A DNA stretch of 64,000 bases from Burkholderiales bacterium (GTDB lineage: Bacteria > Pseudomonadota > Gammaproteobacteria > Burkholderiales > Burkholderiaceae_C): positions 1 through 64,000 of the forward strand of contig JACRAZ010000072.1 of the NCBI GenBank assembly GCA_016213205.1. The letters are read 5' to 3'. Both the position numbers and the translations under genes were made by a program. The notes below the pieces were generated by a model. It saw only the letters and a program-made list of their open reading frames with translations. It did no database searches and was not told the origin of the DNA. The first letter of the stretch is position 1; every line of letters starts with the position of its first letter. Shown here in pieces: positions 61,882 through 64,000 of this stretch.

Positions 61882-62886
61882 TCAGTGTCCGTATCGGTAC
61901 TGGAACACGGCATTCAGCAGGTAGAGCGCCAGCAGCACGGTGCTGGCCCAGCTGCCCCCGCGGAGCACGCGCGACGCAGGCCGCTGCGCCATCGCGACCG
62001 CCACGGCGCCGCTCATCAGGCAGGCGCTCAGCGCCGATGCCGCATGCAGCGGCGATACCTGGGCAAGAAGGCTGCCCTTGGCATAGGCCAGGTCGTCGAT
62101 GGCCAGGATGAGCACATCGAACAGGTTGCTGCCCAGCAGGTTGGCCACGGCCATGTCGACCGCGCCGATGCGCAGGGCTGCCCAGGTGGTGGCCAGCTCC
62201 GGCACGGATGTGGCAAAGGCCACGAACAGCGTGCCGACGAACGAGTTCGACCATCCCATCTGGCGTGCGAGCTCCACGCCGATCATCGGCAGCCAGGTGC
62301 CGCTGCCGACGATCACCATCGACGTCAAGGCGTAGCCGGTGAGCGCCTCCTTGAAGGACAGGGCGCCGGGGGCGGGTTCGGACATGCGCGGCGTTCGCTG
62401 CTCGGCTCGGTACATGGCCCGCATCGCCACTCCGTAGGCCAGTGCGATCACGATGCTGACGGCGCCGACGTGGCCGACGGCGGGCAGCACGCTGCGAACT
62501 GCCGGCAGCAAGGCCAGGGCGACGATTGCCAGCAACAGGGCGCCGAACCAGGCCGACAGGATGTGCACCGGGCTGGCCACCGCGTAAACCGAGCGGCGGC
62601 GATGAAAGACATCCACCAGCGCCAACACGGCCAGGTTGAACACGCAGCTGCCCAGGGCATCACCCACCGCGATGTCGGGCGAGGCGGCCAGGGTCACGGC
62701 GCTGAGGCCCGTTACCAGTTCAGGCAGCGAGGTGACGGTGGCGACCATGATCAGGCCGATCCAGCCGCGCGACAGGCCGGTCAGGGCAGCCAAGGCGTCG
62801 CCGTAGCGGATCAGGCGCGAGCCCGCCACGCCGATCAAGGCGACGCACATGCCGAACTGAAGCCAGATGAGGTGTACGGGGTTCAA
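61882..62886 (-). CDS. Sodium/calcium exchanger (CaCA family)
   Basis: 334 residues from a TTG start, which yields NPVHLIWLQFGMCVALIGVAG, the usual family N-terminus; an ATG at 62850 is the alternative. The inverted-repeat halves each carry the ion-binding motif: MVATVTSLPELVTGL with AVGDALGSCVFNLAVLALVD, and FVAFATSVPELATTW with AVANLLGSNLFDVLILAIDD. Ten membrane helices are predicted. Exports calcium using sodium. Convergent with the Na+/H+ antiporter gene (32-base gap). Confidence 0.9.
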   Translation of the reverse strand: MNPVHLIWLQFGMCVALIGVAGSRLIRYGDALAALTGLSRGWIGLIMVATVTSLPELVTGLSAVTLAASPDIAVGDALGSCVFNLAVLALVDVFHRRRSVYAVASPVHILSAWFGALLLAIVALALLPAVRSVLPAVGHVGAVSIVIALAYGVAMRAMYRAEQRTPRMSEPAPGALSFKEALTGYALTSMVIVGSGTWLPMIGVELARQMGWSNSFVGTLFVAFATSVPELATTWAALRIGAVDMAVANLLGSNLFDVLILAIDDLAYAKGSLLAQVSPLHAASALSACLMSGAVAVAMAQRPASRVLRGGSWASTVLLALYLLNAVFQYRYGH

Positions 62887-62903
62887 GAATGCACCGGGCC
62901 GCG

Positions 62904-63695
62904 CTACAGCAGCCCGGCCACCACCGGCAGCAGCTTGCCCTCGGGGTTGCCGCTCCACTTGGCGTAGTGGCTGCTGCCCTTGGCCTCGGCGCGGGCCTGG
63001 CGCACGTCCACCGAGGCGGTCTTGATGTCGAAGGGCGTGCCGTTGAGCAGGCTGCCGACATCGGTGCGCCAGGAGCCCTTGCTGGTGCGCCCGGGCTCGC
63101 CCGCGCCCGTGGCGGCGCGGCGGTCGAAATCCCAGCGGTCGTACCACCACATCCTGCCGTTGAAGGCCCAGTCGGCGTCGCTGCCGTCCTCGTTCGGGTT
63201 CCACACCCGCAGCTTGCCCCAGGCGTAGACGGTGAAGTCGCCCAGCGTGCCACTGGTGTTGCAGGCGCCCAGCATCGTGAAGCTCACGTCGCTGGACAGC
63301 ACCTCGGTCTTGCGGCGCGGTTCGTCGCTGCCGGCGTTGCGGGCGATCTCCTCGCCCATGTTGCGCACGAACTTCAGGAAGGTGGGCGAACGCTTGCTGT
63401 TGCCGAAGTCGATCAGCGCGTTGCACTGTTCCATGCCCAGCGCGGTGAGGCCCATCTCGGCGCCGTCGGCGTGGCAGTAGTGGTGGATCAGCTCCTTGCA
63501 CAGCGGCACCGAGAAGTTCAGCTTGGCAAAACCCTCGAGCCCGGCGCCGATGAAGTCGAGCTCGCGCCAGAACGCGCTGCTGCCGGTGGCCGGCGGCTGG
63601 GGCGACAGCAGGCGGGCGTTGGTCCCGTCGTCGAGGCTGCCGCGGTGGCGGGGGCGCCCTTCGGGCCCCGGCGAGCTGGCTCCGGCCATGGTCAT
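62904..63695 (-). CDS. Hypothetical protein with C-terminal toxin-like pattern
   Basis: 263 residues, no signal peptide. The first 40 residues are Gly/Pro-rich and flexible. The middle is helical (ELDFIGAGLEGFAKLNFSVPLCKELIHHYC). The C-terminal part is beta-rich with GTLGDFTVYAWGKLRVW and NGRMWWYDRWDFDRR, followed by SWRTDVGSLLNGTPFDIKTASVDV. A Tyr-Asp...Asp-Phe-Asp cluster in a beta frame recalls effector domains such as colicin M-like lipid II hydrolases, but the resemblance is loose. No immunity gene is identified. Own transcript; ends 17 bases before the exchanger start. Confidence 0.6.
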   Translation of the reverse strand: MTMAGASSPGPEGRPRHRGSLDDGTNARLLSPQPPATGSSAFWRELDFIGAGLEGFAKLNFSVPLCKELIHHYCHADGAEMGLTALGMEQCNALIDFGNSKRSPTFLKFVRNMGEEIARNAGSDEPRRKTEVLSSDVSFTMLGACNTSGTLGDFTVYAWGKLRVWNPNEDGSDADWAFNGRMWWYDRWDFDRRAATGAGEPGRTSKGSWRTDVGSLLNGTPFDIKTASVDVRQARAEAKGSSHYAKWSGNPEGKLLPVVAGLL

Positions 63696-63847
63696 CTCCT
63701 TCCTGCTGGCGCATCCGGCGCAGTTGATCAGCCCGTGACCGTAGCCGATTTGTGCCGCGGGTGACAGTGACGTTCGGACACCCGGGCCGGCATGCCTAGA
63801 ATCGATCGATTCACCCTCGTTGCCAACGTCACAGCAAAGGACACGCC

Positions 63848-64000
63848 ATGCGCGACTACCTGAAGTTCTACATCAACGGTGCCTGGGTCGATCCGGCGGT
63901 GCCGCGCACGATCGACGTTATCAACCCCGCCACCGAGGGCGTGGCCGGCCACATCTCGCTGGGCTCGGCCGCCGACGTGGACGCCGCGGTGAAGGCCGCG
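63848..64000 (+). CDS. Aldehyde dehydrogenase family protein (5' part, cut by window end)
   Basis: 51 codons are visible: [19 protein letters not shown], then [30 protein letters not shown]. This is the standard N-terminus of NAD(P)-dependent aldehyde dehydrogenases (YINGxWV...NPATE...G). The catalytic Cys and Glu lie beyond the window. A run of A and an AAAGGA site precede the ATG. The gene is intact at its 5' end and cut only by the window edge. Confidence 0.88.
   Translation, partial: MRDYLKFYINGAWVDPAVPRTIDVINPATEGVAGHISLGSAADVDAAVKAA

Noticed and set aside
62904..63695. Firm assignment to colicin M-like toxins
   Set aside because: The Asp/Tyr/His/Arg order of colicin M is not reproduced. 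Only a general Trp/Asp-rich pattern is shared.

Overview
The window is a high-GC stretch that reads as a chromosome segment of a Burkholderiales betaproteobacterium, probably near Comamonadaceae or Sphaerotilaceae (Rubrivivax/Leptothrix/Ideonella-like). The signs are a Bug/TctC-type solute-binding protein in a CaiB cluster, a PEP-CTERM protein, a secreted glycosidase with the Burkholderiales C-terminal module (LFDW...YYRYY...YLGV), C/G-hairpin intergenic repeats, and dense short-spaced operons. No rRNA, tRNA, insertion sequence, integrase or CRISPR array was seen. The last gene is cut by the window edge.

Layout. 0.3-5.0 kb: four plus-strand genes of the kind found beside VgrG/Rhs loci (beta-sandwich protein, LysM/peptidoglycan-binding protein, OmpA-like protein, exported protein), then a PEP-CTERM protein and a MaoC-phosphotransacetylase fusion. 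7.4-9.5 kb: a secreted metzincin protease. 9.8-16.8 kb: an acyl-CoA catabolic locus. Two acyl-CoA dehydrogenases, an enoyl-CoA hydratase and an SDR diverge from a CoA-transferase, a Bug binding protein and a TetR regulator, around a palindrome. 16.8-23.3 kb: secreted or unknown proteins and a GH39-like glycosidase.

23.4-28.5 kb: an arsenic-resistance operon on the minus strand (arsR, arsI, two arsC, acr3, a SigZ-like sigma factor, a flavoprotein) with many cysteine pairs in protein tails. 28.7-36.8 kb: small membrane proteins, a histidine phosphatase, an amidase, two GST-family proteins, a tandem retropepsin-TPR protein and an IclR regulator. 37.0-43.9 kb: an IclR-linked catabolic operon (unknown protein, SDR, TPP-dependent E1 alpha/beta, acyl-CoA synthetase) and a convergent SDR.

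44.1-50.0 kb: an ArsP-like permease, a CxxC redox protein and an ArrA/ArrB/TorD set. The ArrA-like protein has C-x2-C-x3-C-x27-C, RGRY and a Mo-ligand cysteine in the expected context, so a dissimilatory arsenate reductase is the best reading. With the ars operon about 16 kb away, this makes the window rich in arsenic genes: inorganic As(V) reduction, As(III) export and possible organoarsenical handling.

50.0-54.7 kb: a PEP-mutase/ICL family enzyme, a LysR regulator, a double-hotdog thioesterase and a secreted unknown. 54.7-62.9 kb: an ion and osmolyte block. ClC, a fused GpgS-like glycosyltransferase/HAD phosphatase and an SSS symporter form one operon. It diverges from a MarR regulator whose leader carries a strong terminator, followed by Na+/H+ and Na+/Ca2+ antiporters. 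62.9-64.0 kb: an unknown protein and the start of an aldehyde dehydrogenase.
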